Source: an uncultured Saprospiraceae bacterium (GTDB taxonomy: Bacteria; Bacteroidota; Bacteroidia; Chitinophagales; Saprospiraceae). Taken from it: a stretch of 45,295 nt of DNA. Made by a program: the position numbers and the translations under genes. Where the stretch lies: NCBI GenBank assembly GCA_937924805.1, contig CALDTZ010000042.1, forward strand, positions 1 through 45,295, written 5' to 3'. The notes under the pieces were generated by a model, which saw only the letters and a list, made by a program, of their open reading frames with translations, did no database searches and had not been told where the DNA came from. This document shows positions 24,891 to 35,152 of the stretch, in pieces. The stretch's first letter is position 1. Each line of letters opens with the position of its first letter.

Positions 24891-27746
24891 ATGAAAAACT
24901 ATTTACTATTTGGTGTAATGTTCTTATTCTCATTTTTTTTTACAAATTTAATTACCGCACAAATTTCTGGTACTATTACTGATGCTTCAGGAGAACCCTT
25001 AATTGGAGCAAGTGTTTCCGTAAAAGGGACATCTATAGGTACCGTTACTGATATTGATGGAATCTATAACCTTAGCTTAGAAGATACAGATGCATCGTTA
25101 ATAATTTCTTACGTTGGCTATACTTCTCAAGAAGTTGATATAGCTAATAGATCTGTTATTAATATTATTCTGAATCAAGGCGACTTGCTAAATGAAATTG
25201 TAGTACTAGGTTCTAGGGCATTTGGCCGAACAAATACAGATTCGCCAGTACCAATTGATGTTATTGATATATCTGAAATTGCAAAAACCGGTGGACAAGT
25301 TTCTGTAAATGAAATTATGAATGCTGTAGCGCCTTCTTTTACTTCACAAACACAAACGGTTTCGGATGGTACTGACCATATAGATCCGGCATCACTTAGA
25401 GGTCTCGGTCCAGATCAAGTCCTTGTTCTAATAAATGGCAAAAGAAGACATAATACTTCATTATTAAATACGAATGGTACTGTCGGAGCTGGTAGTGTTG
25501 GAACAGATATGAATTCAATCCCAACGGCAGCTATTAAACGAATTGAAGTACTACGAGATGGGGCTTCTGCTCAATATGGTTCAGATGCAATTGCGGGTGT
25601 CATTAATATTGTACTAAAAGAAGAAACAGATGGTTTAGAGCTTGGCATTTCTACAGGCGCGAATATGAGTAGCCTTGGTAATCACCAAGAAGGTGGAATC
25701 GATGGAGAAAAAATTCAATTGGATGCATCATATGGTGTCGCAATTGGCGATAATGGGGGGTTTATTAATTTCTCAGGATCATTGGGAACAAGAAATCCAG
25801 CCTTAAGAAATGCAACCAATTTAGAGCAGCTTTTTGATATCAACAATTCGGCAGAACGTATGTATTTAAGCAATAATCCAAATGGTAATATTGCAGATAT
25901 GACAAGTGATGATTATATCAATTCGATCGCTAATTTGCCTCAATCATTTAAAGATGCTGCTGCGAATGATGATTATAATGTCTTAGATGACTTGGAACTA
26001 GCTGCAAGAAATCAATCGAGGGCTGATTATAGATTTAAAGTAGGAACTTCAAAACTAAGAGAAGGAAAAGCTTTTGTAAATATGGAAGTCCCGCTTTCTG
26101 AAAATGCAGCTGTTTATGCTTTTGGTGGCTTAGGAAATAGGAAAGGATTGGCTTATGGGTTTTTAAGAGAACCATGGAGAGCAAAAGCAAATACGGCTGC
26201 CAACCCTAATGGATTCCTACCTGGAATACAATCAGATATAAATGATAGATCGATAGCCGTAGGTGTTAAAGGACAAAGAAATGGATGGGATGTAGATTTT
26301 TCAAATACGAATGGACAAAATAGTTTTGCATTTACAGTAGTAGAATCTACAAATGCAAGTCTCGGTGCTGCATCACCTTCTGTATTTGAAGCAGGCGGTT
26401 TTCATTTTAAACAAAATACAACGAATATTGATTTTTCTAAAAATCATGAATCAATTCTTTCTGGTTTGAAAACTGGATTTGGAGCAGAATATAGATTAGA
26501 AACGTATCAAATTGATGCAGGTGCAGAAAACTCATATGCTACCTATGATAATAATGGAAATCCTGTGATTGGAGGTCAAGGTGGAGCAACAAATGTTTCT
26601 GGTGAATCATTACCTGGAACAGCGCAAGTTTTCGGCGGTTTCACTCCTCAAAATGCATTAACCCGAAGTAGAAATAGTATTGCAGGGTATGCTGACTTTG
26701 AACTTGATGCTACCGACCGTCTATTAATTGCATTAGCAACAAGATTTGAGAGTTTTTCAGATTTTGGAGAGACCTTTAATTATAAATTGGCAACTAGGTT
26801 TAAGGCTACAGACAATGTAGCTTTAAGAGCTGCTTACTCAACAGGATTCAGAGCTCCTTCATTACACCAACAGTTTTTTAGTCGATCGAGTACTGTTTTT
26901 GATGAAAATGGAAATGTTCAAGAGCAAGGGACATTTACGAATGAAAGTAGAGTTGCGCAACTATTAGGTATTGACAAATTAAAAGAAGAAACATCTGTGA
27001 ACTTTAGTGTTGGTGCTACAGCAAAATTCGGAACCATTAGTGTAACCGTTGATGCTTATAATATTGATATTGATGATCGGATTGTTTATTCTGGTTCTTT
27101 TGGAGCAGGAGATAGCGAGGAGTTACAAGCTTTATTTTCTGCTGCAAATGCCGGATCCGCTAGGTTCTTAGTAAATGCCATTGATACCAGGACTCAGGGT
27201 TTAGATTTAGTTATTTCCCATAGAGCGGCAATAGGGTCATTAAGCTTAAGAAATAGCTTAGGTGCTACTTTCTCTAAAAACGAAGTTACAAATGTAATGA
27301 TCCCGAGTAAAATAGCAGCAGCAGGCTTATCAGGAGCATTTTTTGATGGTCAAGAGGAAGCTTTTTTAACATTGGCACAACCAAGAGTCAAACTAGCTTT
27401 ATCTAATACCATTTCACTGAATGAACGATTGGATATTTCTTTGCGAAATGTTTATTATGGTTCTGTAACAGATCCTGATGATTTTGCCGGAGATGACCGT
27501 GTTGAAGGAACCGAGGTTTCTGACGATGCCGTTTATGATGCAAAAATCATTACTGATCTTTCATTAAGTTATAAAGTCAGCGATCTTTTACGAGTAACTA
27601 TCGGCTCCAATAACTTACTTGATATCTACCCAACAGAAAACAGAGCAGGTGGCCAATCAAATGCATCATTTCCTTATTCAAGAAGAACATCACAATTTGG
27701 ATTTACAGGAAGATATACATTTGTTAGATTAGGTTTTACATTATAA
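24891..27746 (+). CDS. TonB-dependent outer-membrane receptor
   Basis: A 951-residue transporter for a large ligand such as a siderophore, cobalamin or glycan. Order: signal peptide (ending NLITAQ), a carboxypeptidase-regulatory-like domain at about 25-105 (ISGTITDASGEPLIGASVSV), a plug domain at about 115-250 (SLRGLGPDQVLVLINGKRRH, IKRIEVLRDGASAQYGSDAI) and a 22-strand barrel ending in aromatic FVRLGFTL. No SusD partner is next to it, so it is not a polysaccharide utilisation locus. The ligand cannot be inferred. It is monocistronic, with a strong terminator at 27764. A weak -7-like TTACTTTG lies about 60 nt upstream of the start. Confidence 0.95.
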   Translation: MKNYLLFGVMFLFSFFFTNLITAQISGTITDASGEPLIGASVSVKGTSIGTVTDIDGIYNLSLEDTDASLIISYVGYTSQEVDIANRSVINIILNQGDLLNEIVVLGSRAFGRTNTDSPVPIDVIDISEIAKTGGQVSVNEIMNAVAPSFTSQTQTVSDGTDHIDPASLRGLGPDQVLVLINGKRRHNTSLLNTNGTVGAGSVGTDMNSIPTAAIKRIEVLRDGASAQYGSDAIAGVINIVLKEETDGLELGISTGANMSSLGNHQEGGIDGEKIQLDASYGVAIGDNGGFINFSGSLGTRNPALRNATNLEQLFDINNSAERMYLSNNPNGNIADMTSDDYINSIANLPQSFKDAAANDDYNVLDDLELAARNQSRADYRFKVGTSKLREGKAFVNMEVPLSENAAVYAFGGLGNRKGLAYGFLREPWRAKANTAANPNGFLPGIQSDINDRSIAVGVKGQRNGWDVDFSNTNGQNSFAFTVVESTNASLGAASPSVFEAGGFHFKQNTTNIDFSKNHESILSGLKTGFGAEYRLETYQIDAGAENSYATYDNNGNPVIGGQGGATNVSGESLPGTAQVFGGFTPQNALTRSRNSIAGYADFELDATDRLLIALATRFESFSDFGETFNYKLATRFKATDNVALRAAYSTGFRAPSLHQQFFSRSSTVFDENGNVQEQGTFTNESRVAQLLGIDKLKEETSVNFSVGATAKFGTISVTVDAYNIDIDDRIVYSGSFGAGDSEELQALFSAANAGSARFLVNAIDTRTQGLDLVISHRAAIGSLSLRNSLGATFSKNEVTNVMIPSKIAAAGLSGAFFDGQEEAFLTLAQPRVKLALSNTISLNERLDISLRNVYYGSVTDPDDFAGDDRVEGTEVSDDAVYDAKIITDLSLSYKVSDLLRVTIGSNNLLDIYPTENRAGGQSNASFPYSRRTSQFGFTGRYTFVRLGFTL

Positions 27747-27763
27747 TAAAAAAGTTAAACAAA

Positions 27764-27805
27764 AAAAGAGGCGTTTCATCAATTGTATAAAACGCCTCTT
27801 TATTA
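27764..27805. terminator. Bidirectional terminator between the TonB receptor and proS
   Basis: AAAGAGGCGTTT (27765-27776) pairs with AAACGCCTCTTT (27790-27801), with A-rich sequence before and T-rich after. It lies between the convergent stops at 27746 and 27828. Confidence 0.9.
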
Positions 27806-27827
27806 TTTAGTTATTTTTCTAGATCGA

Positions 27828-29294
27828 TTAGTACGCTTTCGCAAATATAACTTTCTGCTTTGATGGTTTACCAGAGTAAATACATACACCTTCTTCTATA
27901 GGGCTATCATCTGGAATGCACCGTAATGTTGCTGTGGTTTCTTCTTTGATTTTTAATTCTGTTTCAGTGGTTCCATCCCAATGCGCTAATACAAACCCAC
28001 CTTTGTTAGCAATCGCATCTTTAAACTCTTCATACGTTGATGCTTCAGTTGTATATTCCGCTCTGTGTGCTTTTGCTCTAGCCAATAAATTAGCTTGAAT
28101 CTCTTCCAACAAATTTGCGATATAGTCTTCGATACCTTCAATAGGCACATTCATTTTTTCTTTCGTATCTCTCCTAGCGATTTCTAACTCTCCTTTTTCT
28201 AAATCACGTTTACCGATTCCAATTCTTATTGGAACTCCCTTCATTTCATATTCTGCAAATTTAAATCCTGGTCGCTTCTTTTTATCTTTATCAATCTTTA
28301 CAGAAATACCCTTCGCTTTTAGTAAGGTCACGATCTTTTCTGCTTCAGCCATGATCATTTCATTGGGCTTAGGAATTGGAATGATGACCACTTGTAAAGG
28401 TGCTAACCTTGGCGGAATAACTAAGCCATCATCATCTGAGTGTGTCATTATTAAAGCTCCAATTAATCTCGTAGATACACCCCACGAAGTAGCCCACACA
28501 TATTGTTCTTTGTTATTATTATCTAAATATTTAACATCAAATGCTTTTGCAAAATTTTGACCTAAAAAATGAGATGTTCCAGCTTGCAACGCTTTACCAT
28601 CTTGCATTAATGCCTCTATGGTATAGGTTTCCAGCGCTCCTGCAAATCGTTCATTCGCAGATTTTGCTCCTTTAATAACAGGCATTGCCATATAATCCTC
28701 AGCAAATCGCGCATACACCTCATGTATCATTTTTGCTTCTTCGACCGCTTCCACTTTTAAAGCATGAGCTGTATGTCCTTCCTGCCATAAAAATTCGGCA
28801 GTTCGAAGAAATGGTCTCGTCCGTATTTCCCATCGTACAACATTAGCCCATTGATTAATTAAAAGCGGTAGATCTCGATAAGATTTGATCCAATCTTTGT
28901 ACGTATTCCAAATTATGGTTTCACTAGTTGGTCGAACCACCAATTCTTCTTCTAATTTGGCATCAGGATCTACAACGACACCTGGTCCATCAGGATTATT
29001 CATTAATCGATGGTGTGTTACAACAGCACATTCTTTTGCAAACCCTTCTACGTGTTCAGCTTCTTTACTCAAAAAACTTTTTGGTATAAATAAAGGGAAA
29101 TACGCATTTACATGTCCTGTATCCTTAAACATCTGATCAAGCTGATCCTTCATCATTTCCCAAATAGCAAAACCAGTAGGCTTTATAACCATGCATCCTC
29201 TAACGGCAGAATTCTCTGCAAGACCTGCTTTTTTAACAATATCCAAATACCATTGAGAATAATTTTCTGCTCTGTCCGTAATTTCTTTTGCCAT
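27828..29294 (-). CDS. proS: Prolyl-tRNA synthetase, archaeal/eukaryotic-type (short form)
   Basis: Charges tRNA-Pro. The 488-residue form lacks the ~180-residue editing insertion of E. coli-type ProRS and has the class II core with motif 2/3 elements ([58 protein letters not shown]). An anticodon-binding domain follows, then a zinc-binding-like C-terminal domain ending in the conserved aromatic AKAY. This compact type is usual in Bacteroidota. The start at ATG 29294 is the natural one ([16 protein letters not shown]). A possible promoter lies at 29408. Confidence 0.95.
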   Translation of the reverse strand: MAKEITDRAENYSQWYLDIVKKAGLAENSAVRGCMVIKPTGFAIWEMMKDQLDQMFKDTGHVNAYFPLFIPKSFLSKEAEHVEGFAKECAVVTHHRLMNNPDGPGVVVDPDAKLEEELVVRPTSETIIWNTYKDWIKSYRDLPLLINQWANVVRWEIRTRPFLRTAEFLWQEGHTAHALKVEAVEEAKMIHEVYARFAEDYMAMPVIKGAKSANERFAGALETYTIEALMQDGKALQAGTSHFLGQNFAKAFDVKYLDNNNKEQYVWATSWGVSTRLIGALIMTHSDDDGLVIPPRLAPLQVVIIPIPKPNEMIMAEAEKIVTLLKAKGISVKIDKDKKKRPGFKFAEYEMKGVPIRIGIGKRDLEKGELEIARRDTKEKMNVPIEGIEDYIANLLEEIQANLLARAKAHRAEYTTEASTYEEFKDAIANKGGFVLAHWDGTTETELKIKEETTATLRCIPDDSPIEEGVCIYSGKPSKQKVIFAKAY

Positions 29295-29407
29295 GTTTTA
29301 TTTTATATGGTGATGATTTTGGCTATTTAAATGGTTAAAAATCCCTTTTTACTAATATTTAACAAAGTCTTTAACTATTTAAAAATCTTTTAACTGTTTT
29401 TATGATA

Positions 29408-29415
29408 CAAATGTA
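29408..29415 (-). promoter_or_regulatory. Possible -7 element of proS
   Basis: The minus strand reads TACATTTG, a perfect TAnnTTTG, about 115 nt upstream of the proS ATG. The implied leader of about 107 nt is long for this window, and there is no -33 TTG, so this is tentative. Confidence 0.35.
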
Positions 29416-29458
29416 ATAATTTGCTGTTGTAAGAATAAGTACATAAAAACTTTATACC

Positions 29459-30553
29459 ATGAAAACTAAATTATTTCTTTCCATACTAAGTATCATATTT
29501 GGATTTAACTTAAACGCACAGTTTGATGACCTTTATTATAATCCTGATGATAATGAAGATTATTATTCAACATCGTATGAAAACGACACCTATGAAGATG
29601 GGGATGATTATGCATACTATGACGAAAATTATGACGACTATGATGACTATGAATACATGTCTGATTATGACTACCACTATGCGTCAAGAATAAGAAGATT
29701 TAATAGACGATCATGTAATATCGGATTCTACAATCCTATCTATACAAATTCTTACTATTACTCTCCATACGGTTACGATGTCTACAATAACTTTGGATAT
29801 GCTAATCATTATGGACCTGGTGTGTCTGTATTTTTCGGAAATCCTTGGAATAGATGGAATAGATGGAATAGATGGAACAGATATTCGCATAACAATTACT
29901 ACGGTTACGGATACAACAACAATTTCTGTGGTAACAACTCTTTTGGCAACCCGTGGGGTGGCTATGGATATGGCAACTACTATAACACAGGATGGAACAA
30001 TAATAATTACTACAATAACTATTATAACCAGTCAAACAATACTAACAACGAAAGCCATAATGGGTACTATGGGTCTCGATCAAATGCTTCAACATCAAGC
30101 TCTACGAAAGGAATCAAAGATTCTCCAAGAATGGAATCTCCTAATGGTAGTGGCAAACCAACAAGCACGCGAACAGATAGAGTGTTAAGGGATGAGAATG
30201 GGCCTGTAACGAGTAGACCAAAATCTACATCGCCAAGTACTTCAAGAGGTAAAATCTATGAAAGTGCACCGAGCAAAAGTACTCGACCTTCATACGAAAG
30301 AGAACGATCTACATCTAGATCTGAAAATTCAATAAGAAGAGACAACACTAGAAGTAACAATAAAACAAATACAAGACCATCAAAGCCAAGTAGGAAGTCG
30401 TATAAGGAAAGTAGTAAATCTACATCTAAACCTTCTTACAGAAGCAATTCAAGTTCTAGATCAAATACTAGTGGAAGTAGCAGAAGATCAACTTCAAAAT
30501 CTACAAAATCTTCTTCTAGCCGTTCTTCTAAGAGCTCAAGAGGCAGAGGGTAG
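29459..30553 (+). CDS. Exported low-complexity polyampholyte protein
   Basis: 364 residues with a signal peptide (ending FGFNLNAQ) and no globular domain I can recognise. It falls into blocks. About 22-75 is very acidic and Tyr-rich (DDNEDYY, YDDYDDYEYMSDYDYHY). A short basic RIRRFNRRS follows. About 85-200 is rich in Tyr, Asn and Gly and contains four tandem WNR units (NPWNRWNRWNRWNRYS). About 205-364 is rich in Ser, Arg, Thr and Lys, ending KSSRGRG. The charge therefore switches from strongly negative to strongly positive along the chain, typical of a disordered polyampholyte that could bind polyanions, form coacervates or stick to surfaces. It is flanked by its own terminator at 30584. Function unknown. 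Confidence 0.7.
   Translation: MKTKLFLSILSIIFGFNLNAQFDDLYYNPDDNEDYYSTSYENDTYEDGDDYAYYDENYDDYDDYEYMSDYDYHYASRIRRFNRRSCNIGFYNPIYTNSYYYSPYGYDVYNNFGYANHYGPGVSVFFGNPWNRWNRWNRWNRYSHNNYYGYGYNNNFCGNNSFGNPWGGYGYGNYYNTGWNNNNYYNNYYNQSNNTNNESHNGYYGSRSNASTSSSTKGIKDSPRMESPNGSGKPTSTRTDRVLRDENGPVTSRPKSTSPSTSRGKIYESAPSKSTRPSYERERSTSRSENSIRRDNTRSNNKTNTRPSKPSRKSYKESSKSTSKPSYRSNSSSRSNTSGSSRRSTSKSTKSSSSRSSKSSRGRG
29846..29881 (+). repeat. Tandem 9-bp repeat (TGGAATAGA) x4 inside the low-complexity gene
   Basis: Three perfect copies of TGGAATAGA and a fourth with one change (TGGAACAGA) encode Trp-Asn-Arg four times. The short perfect units are prone to slippage, so the copy number probably varies between strains. 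Confidence 0.9.
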
Positions 30554-30583
30554 ATCAAAAAATTAAATAACAAAAATTATTAT

Positions 30584-30621
30584 TAGGGGGATGTACGAAC
30601 AAACGTTATCCCCCTATTTTT
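30584..30621 (+). terminator. Intrinsic terminator after the polyampholyte gene
   Basis: TAGGGGGAT (30584-30592) pairs with ATCCCCCTA (30608-30616), with an inner ACG/CGT pair, followed by T5. Confidence 0.9.
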
Positions 30622-30676
30622 ATACCTTTTTTTAAAGTAAAATAGGGTATCAAAAAATACATAAACAGACAAATCT

Positions 30677-30684
30677 TATTTTTG
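30677..30684 (+). promoter_or_regulatory. -7 promoter element of the OmpP1/FadL-type gene
   Basis: TATTTTTG is a perfect TAnnTTTG, predicting a transcript start near 30691, about 10-16 nt before the start codon. No -33 TTG is visible. Confidence 0.55.
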
Positions 30685-30700
30685 TCAGGATTTAAAACCA

Positions 30701-32203
30701 ATGACTATGAAATCAATATTAAAAATAGCTATTTGCTTATGCATAGGAGTCTATGCATCTGCACAAGGGGTAACAGAAGCCGTACGATATAGTACAACTT
30801 CTCCAATCGGAACTGCAAGAGTCGTCGGCGTAGGAGGTTCATTTGGATCACTAGGAGGTGATTTGGGCGTCTTAGCAATAAATCCGGCAGGTATTGCTGA
30901 TTATAGAAAATCTGAATTTACAATATCACCAACATTTTCAACGGTTCGCTCAGATGCAGGCTTTACAAATCTAGAAACAACAAACACAGATGAAAGCAAC
31001 TCGATCTTGAGCATAAATAATATAGGTGTCGTGTTTAGTTATAAACCAAAATCATCATCACTTAATACGTCAAATTTGGCGATAAGCCTTAATAGAAATA
31101 ATTCGTTTCGTCAAAATATATTTTATGAAGGATCAACAATCACCAGTATTACCGATCGATTTTTAGAGCGTGCAAACGGAAACGCAACGACAGATCTTGA
31201 CGATTTTGAAGCATATCCAGCATATGCTACAGATGCTATTTACGATTTAGATAATGATGGTTTTTATGATTCCGACTTTTCAGTTCTTCCTGGTTCTGAT
31301 ACTCGTTTAATTGATAAATCTCAATCAATAAAACGAGAAGGTAGAAACAATGAATTAAATATTGCGTGGGCAGGAAAGTACAATGAATCTTTGAATATTG
31401 GAATTGGTGTAGGTATCCCTATCATTTCTTTTGAAGAAAGAAAAACATACAATGAATCAGATAATGATAACTTAATTGAAAATTTCAACAATTTAACTTA
31501 TCAAGAAAATATTACAACTTCAGCTACAGGTATTAATTTAAAATTTGGAGCACAATATGCTTTTGCAAAAATAATGCGTGTAGGAGCTTCACTTCAATCG
31601 CCAAGTTGGATGTCAGTAACGGATGATTATGAAACCTATATGAAATATGATTTCACGTTAAACAATGTTCAATATGTAAACGACTATGAATCTCCGGCTG
31701 GCAATTTCAAATACCGACTAAATACTCCATGGAAAGCAACCGTAAGTGCTGCGACCATAATAAGAGCAGGAAAAATCAATGGATTTATAAATGGTGATGT
31801 TGAATTTATAGATTATCGAAATACAGATCTTAACTTTTCTGCTTTTGGAAATAGTGGAGAAACGATTGCGGAAACCGAAGCCAATGAACAAATAAATTTA
31901 CAACTCGCTAGCACGATAAACTACCGACTAGGCGGCGAGCTCGCTTACAAAAAGGTTCGAGTACGAGGTGGTTTGCAGCTGCAATCATCACCATACGATT
32001 TAGATGGTGGAGATTTAAACCCAACAACGAGTGTCGGATTAGGATATCGAGGAGATAAGATATTTATAGATCTAGCTTATCGGTCAAGTCAGTCTGAGGA
32101 AGGTTATGTTCCTTATATTTTGCTTGATGAAACACGAAACCAAGTTGTTAACATTAAAAATAATACGTCAAACTTATTTGTAACCATCGGTTTCAAATTT
32201 TAA
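30701..32203 (+). CDS. OmpP1/FadL-family outer-membrane protein
   Basis: A 500-residue barrel for hydrophobic substrates. The signal peptide (ILKIAICLCIGVYASAQ) can start at ATG 30701 or at ATG 30707, which gives the usual MKS start. The N-terminal region RYSTTSPIGTARVVGVGGSF, then LGGDLGVLAINPAGIADY, matches the FadL/OmpP1 hatch, where the NPA motif is characteristic. The rest is amphipathic strands ending in TSNLFVTIGFKF, a BAM-type terminus. It could carry fatty acids, aromatics or haem-like compounds; the sequence does not decide. It has its own promoter (30677) and terminator (32222). Confidence 0.9.
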   Translation: MTMKSILKIAICLCIGVYASAQGVTEAVRYSTTSPIGTARVVGVGGSFGSLGGDLGVLAINPAGIADYRKSEFTISPTFSTVRSDAGFTNLETTNTDESNSILSINNIGVVFSYKPKSSSLNTSNLAISLNRNNSFRQNIFYEGSTITSITDRFLERANGNATTDLDDFEAYPAYATDAIYDLDNDGFYDSDFSVLPGSDTRLIDKSQSIKREGRNNELNIAWAGKYNESLNIGIGVGIPIISFEERKTYNESDNDNLIENFNNLTYQENITTSATGINLKFGAQYAFAKIMRVGASLQSPSWMSVTDDYETYMKYDFTLNNVQYVNDYESPAGNFKYRLNTPWKATVSAATIIRAGKINGFINGDVEFIDYRNTDLNFSAFGNSGETIAETEANEQINLQLASTINYRLGGELAYKKVRVRGGLQLQSSPYDLDGGDLNPTTSVGLGYRGDKIFIDLAYRSSQSEEGYVPYILLDETRNQVVNIKNNTSNLFVTIGFKF

Positions 32204-32221
32204 ATATAAATAACTACAATA

Positions 32222-32263
32222 AAAAAAGGGCAATAGAAATGATTCTATTGCCCTTTTTATTTT
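32222..32263. terminator. Bidirectional terminator between the OmpP1 gene and parC
   Basis: GGGCAATAGAA (32228-32238) pairs with TTCTATTGCCC (32243-32253), with A7 before and T5 after. It lies between the convergent stops at 32203 and 32275. Confidence 0.92.
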
Positions 32264-32274
32264 CAGTAATACCT

Positions 32275-34944
32275 TTAAAAATCTAATTCAATTGTATCGC
32301 CTGCTTTCAGATCATCCTCTTCTGGGTTTGAACTTGGTTTTGACGAAGGCTTTTCAGTCGATTCTTCCATGTTAACTCCTTCTTTTTGTATTTCATTTAT
32401 CATTGTTTCCTCAACTTCAGGCGCCTCAAACACGACTTTGGTCAACTTACTATCTATCAAACGATTCCCTAAAGCTTTCCACCCTTTTACATCTATAAAA
32501 TCATCAATCATTATTTCATCAGAAACTTTGCTTCTACCCTCTTTATACGTGTAAATCATCTTGGTTTTTAACCGAGTTGTTGCGCCATATAATGTGCTGC
32601 CTTTTTCTTCTGAAATAAATTCAAAAGCTTGATCTTTTTTAGAAGTCTCGATATTAAATCGCTTTACCATTGTCCGTTCTTTTCCTGCATCATAATGTAC
32701 CGCAGAAACAATCGTTTCATTATTGAATTTCGACAATTCAATAATATCTGAAAAATCAAATTTTTTATTAAAATCTAGATCAACAATAGTGTATGTTCCT
32801 TTTTTTGAAATAGCAATGATACAATCACCGGTATCAAACGCCCCTAAAAACATACCGTTCCCTCTTTTATTAAGCCTTCCAGATACTTCATCAACCCAAA
32901 CTTTTAAGGCTCCTAAAGAAGATTTTCCTTTTTCTAAAAGTGTCACTTTTCGAACTGGATACTTTGTTACAATATTACCTTGAGATCCTCGACCCTTAAT
33001 TTCTAAATCAGAAAAATCAAAATCAAAAACCTTCTTTTTTGCTTTACAACCAGGCGACAATTGAACATTTACGGTTTCTGATTCTCCATTCGGGTTGACT
33101 GTAAAGTAAAGTAGTTTTGATCCTTTAGACCCTTTGGTCACCTCGTAATCTTTCGATCTTGTTATTGCTTTAACATTAAATCGTTTCGCTCTTGATACAC
33201 CAGTAGCTCCATCTATATAAATAGCATTATAAGTCGTTCGTTCATCGTTTTTCTTCCAAACATCAACGTGGATAATCTTTTTACCTACAAACACCTTATC
33301 TTCAAGACGAACCACTTGAAATTTGCCATCTTTCGTGAATACGATGACATCATCAATATCCGAACAATCACAAACGTATTCATCTTTTTTGTTTCCAAAA
33401 CCAACGAATCCATCTTCCCTATTTACATAAAGTTTTGCATTTTTAGCAACGACATGGGTTGCTCTAATTTCATCAAACACGGCAATTTCTGTTAATCGTT
33501 CCTTCCCTTTACCATATTTATCTAATAAGTCTTGAAAGTATTTAATCGCAAAATCCGTCAAATGCTCTAAATCAAATAATACTTGTTTCAAATCCTCTTC
33601 CAACTGAAGAATTTGTTCATCGGCTTTGAAGGTATTGTACTTTGAAATACGTTTGATTTTAATCTCTGTCAATCGAGCAATATCATCTTGCGTGATTTCT
33701 CTTTTAAGACGAACTCTCTTATCACTTGCACCACTATAATCATTAGGTGTTGCTACATATTTTCTAAGTCCAACATCGATAATCTTCAGCACTTCCTCCC
33801 ATGATTCAGCTTCTTCAATGTCTCTATAGATACGTTTTTCAATAAATATCTTTTCAAGACTTGCATTATGCCATTTCTCTTGTAAACTATCTCTCTTGAT
33901 CTCAAGTTCTAACCCTAATAATGCTTTTGTATGGAGTGTTGACATTTTTAAAATGTCTTCTACTCTCAAAAAATGAGGTTTATTGTCTATAATGACACAA
34001 GTGTTTGGAGATATAGATATTTCACAATTTGTAAATGCATACAGGGCATCAATCGTTTGATCTGGAGATACACCACTATGTAGCTCGATCAAAATTTCTA
34101 AATCCTTGGCTGTATTATCATAGATTTTTTTAATCTTGATTTTACCTTTGTCATTCGCTTTAAGAATAGAATCAATTAAATTCGTTGTAGTAACTCCATA
34201 CGGTAGCTCTTTTATAGCAATGGTGTTTTTATCAATTAAATCAATTTTAGCTCTAACTTTGATTTTACCTCCTCGTTTTCCACCTTGATAATCCGTAACA
34301 TCCACAAGACCTCCGGTCATAAAATCGGGATATAGGATAACTTTTTTCTCCTTGAGAATAGCTATTGAGGCTTTTATTAATTCAATAAAGTTGTGGGGCA
34401 AAATCTTTGTAGATAGACCGACAGCAATACCTTCTGTCCCTTGCGCCAATACAAGCGGAAATTTCATAGGTAAGTTTACCGGTTCTTTATTCCTTCCATC
34501 ATAAGATACTTGCCAATCTGTAGTTTGCGCATTGAATGCAACTTCTAAAGCAAATTTTGTTAATCTGGCTTCGATATATCTTGCCGCTGCTGCTGAATCT
34601 CCTGTTCGATAATCACCCCAATTTCCTTGAGTATCAATTAATAATTCTTTTTGTCCAATATTAACCATCGCTGCACCTATAGCTGCATCACCATGCGGGT
34701 GATATTGCATGGTATGTCCAATAATATTTGCCACCTTATGATATCTACCATCATCCTTTTCCTTTAAAGAATGTAATATTCTCCGTTGCACCGGTTTAAG
34801 ACCATCAAAGATAGAAGGTACTGCCCTTTCCAATATTACATACGATGCATAGTCAAGAAAATATTCTTTATACATTCCCTCGAGGGAAATCATCTTTTCT
34901 TCACCGTAGGTTAAATCTGTACTTACATCATTATCATCACTCAT
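32275..34944 (-). CDS. parC: DNA topoisomerase IV subunit A
   Basis: About 889 residues. The catalytic subunit cuts and reseals DNA to decatenate chromosomes. The core has the GyrA/ParC motifs VLERAVPSIFDGLKPVQRRI, HPHGDAAIGAA and AARYIEARL with active-site Tyr about 123. A long coiled-coil domain (RISKYNTFKADEQILQLEEDL) and a C-terminal region with degenerate GyrA-box-like blades follow. The acidic tail EEDDLKAGDTIELDF is typical of Bacteroidota ParC. The frame is open to ATG 34986, but that codon overlaps the -7 promoter element at 34984-34991, so the ATG at 34944 (MSDDNDVSTDL) is the start. parE is not adjacent; the neighbour is a divergent sigma factor. Confidence 0.95.
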   Translation of the reverse strand: MSDDNDVSTDLTYGEEKMISLEGMYKEYFLDYASYVILERAVPSIFDGLKPVQRRILHSLKEKDDGRYHKVANIIGHTMQYHPHGDAAIGAAMVNIGQKELLIDTQGNWGDYRTGDSAAAARYIEARLTKFALEVAFNAQTTDWQVSYDGRNKEPVNLPMKFPLVLAQGTEGIAVGLSTKILPHNFIELIKASIAILKEKKVILYPDFMTGGLVDVTDYQGGKRGGKIKVRAKIDLIDKNTIAIKELPYGVTTTNLIDSILKANDKGKIKIKKIYDNTAKDLEILIELHSGVSPDQTIDALYAFTNCEISISPNTCVIIDNKPHFLRVEDILKMSTLHTKALLGLELEIKRDSLQEKWHNASLEKIFIEKRIYRDIEEAESWEEVLKIIDVGLRKYVATPNDYSGASDKRVRLKREITQDDIARLTEIKIKRISKYNTFKADEQILQLEEDLKQVLFDLEHLTDFAIKYFQDLLDKYGKGKERLTEIAVFDEIRATHVVAKNAKLYVNREDGFVGFGNKKDEYVCDCSDIDDVIVFTKDGKFQVVRLEDKVFVGKKIIHVDVWKKNDERTTYNAIYIDGATGVSRAKRFNVKAITRSKDYEVTKGSKGSKLLYFTVNPNGESETVNVQLSPGCKAKKKVFDFDFSDLEIKGRGSQGNIVTKYPVRKVTLLEKGKSSLGALKVWVDEVSGRLNKRGNGMFLGAFDTGDCIIAISKKGTYTIVDLDFNKKFDFSDIIELSKFNNETIVSAVHYDAGKERTMVKRFNIETSKKDQAFEFISEEKGSTLYGATTRLKTKMIYTYKEGRSKVSDEIMIDDFIDVKGWKALGNRLIDSKLTKVVFEAPEVEETMINEIQKEGVNMEESTEKPSSKPSSNPEEDDLKAGDTIELDF

Positions 34945-34983
34945 ATAAAAACAACTTAGTGGGTTAGATATATTTGAATATAA

Positions 34984-34991
34984 CAAAGATA
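34984..34991 (-). promoter_or_regulatory. -7 promoter element of parC
   Basis: The minus strand reads TATCTTTG, a perfect TAnnTTTG, predicting a transcript start near 34977 and a leader of about 33 nt before the ATG at 34944. It rules out the upstream ATG at 34986. Confidence 0.6.
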
Positions 34992-35152
34992 CACATTAGC
35001 AATAATAATATGTAAATGTTAGTTCAACAACCTCACTTTTTAGGAGGTGAATACTTCAATTTTTAAAATCTTCATTCCATTCTTGTTAACCAAATATTAA
35101 AACGCAGCGAAATTGGTTAGTAAACCGTTATATTATCGAATAGTGAAGCGTG

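Noticed and set aside
29778..30188. A 136-codon open frame inside the low-complexity gene
   Set aside because: It is a shadow of the repetitive 29459-30553 gene: Ile/Thr/Met-rich low-complexity text with no start context. The real frame has a signal peptide.
34945..34986. Upstream ATG of parC at 34986
   Set aside because: It coincides with the -7 promoter element at 34984-34991, so it would not be in the transcript.
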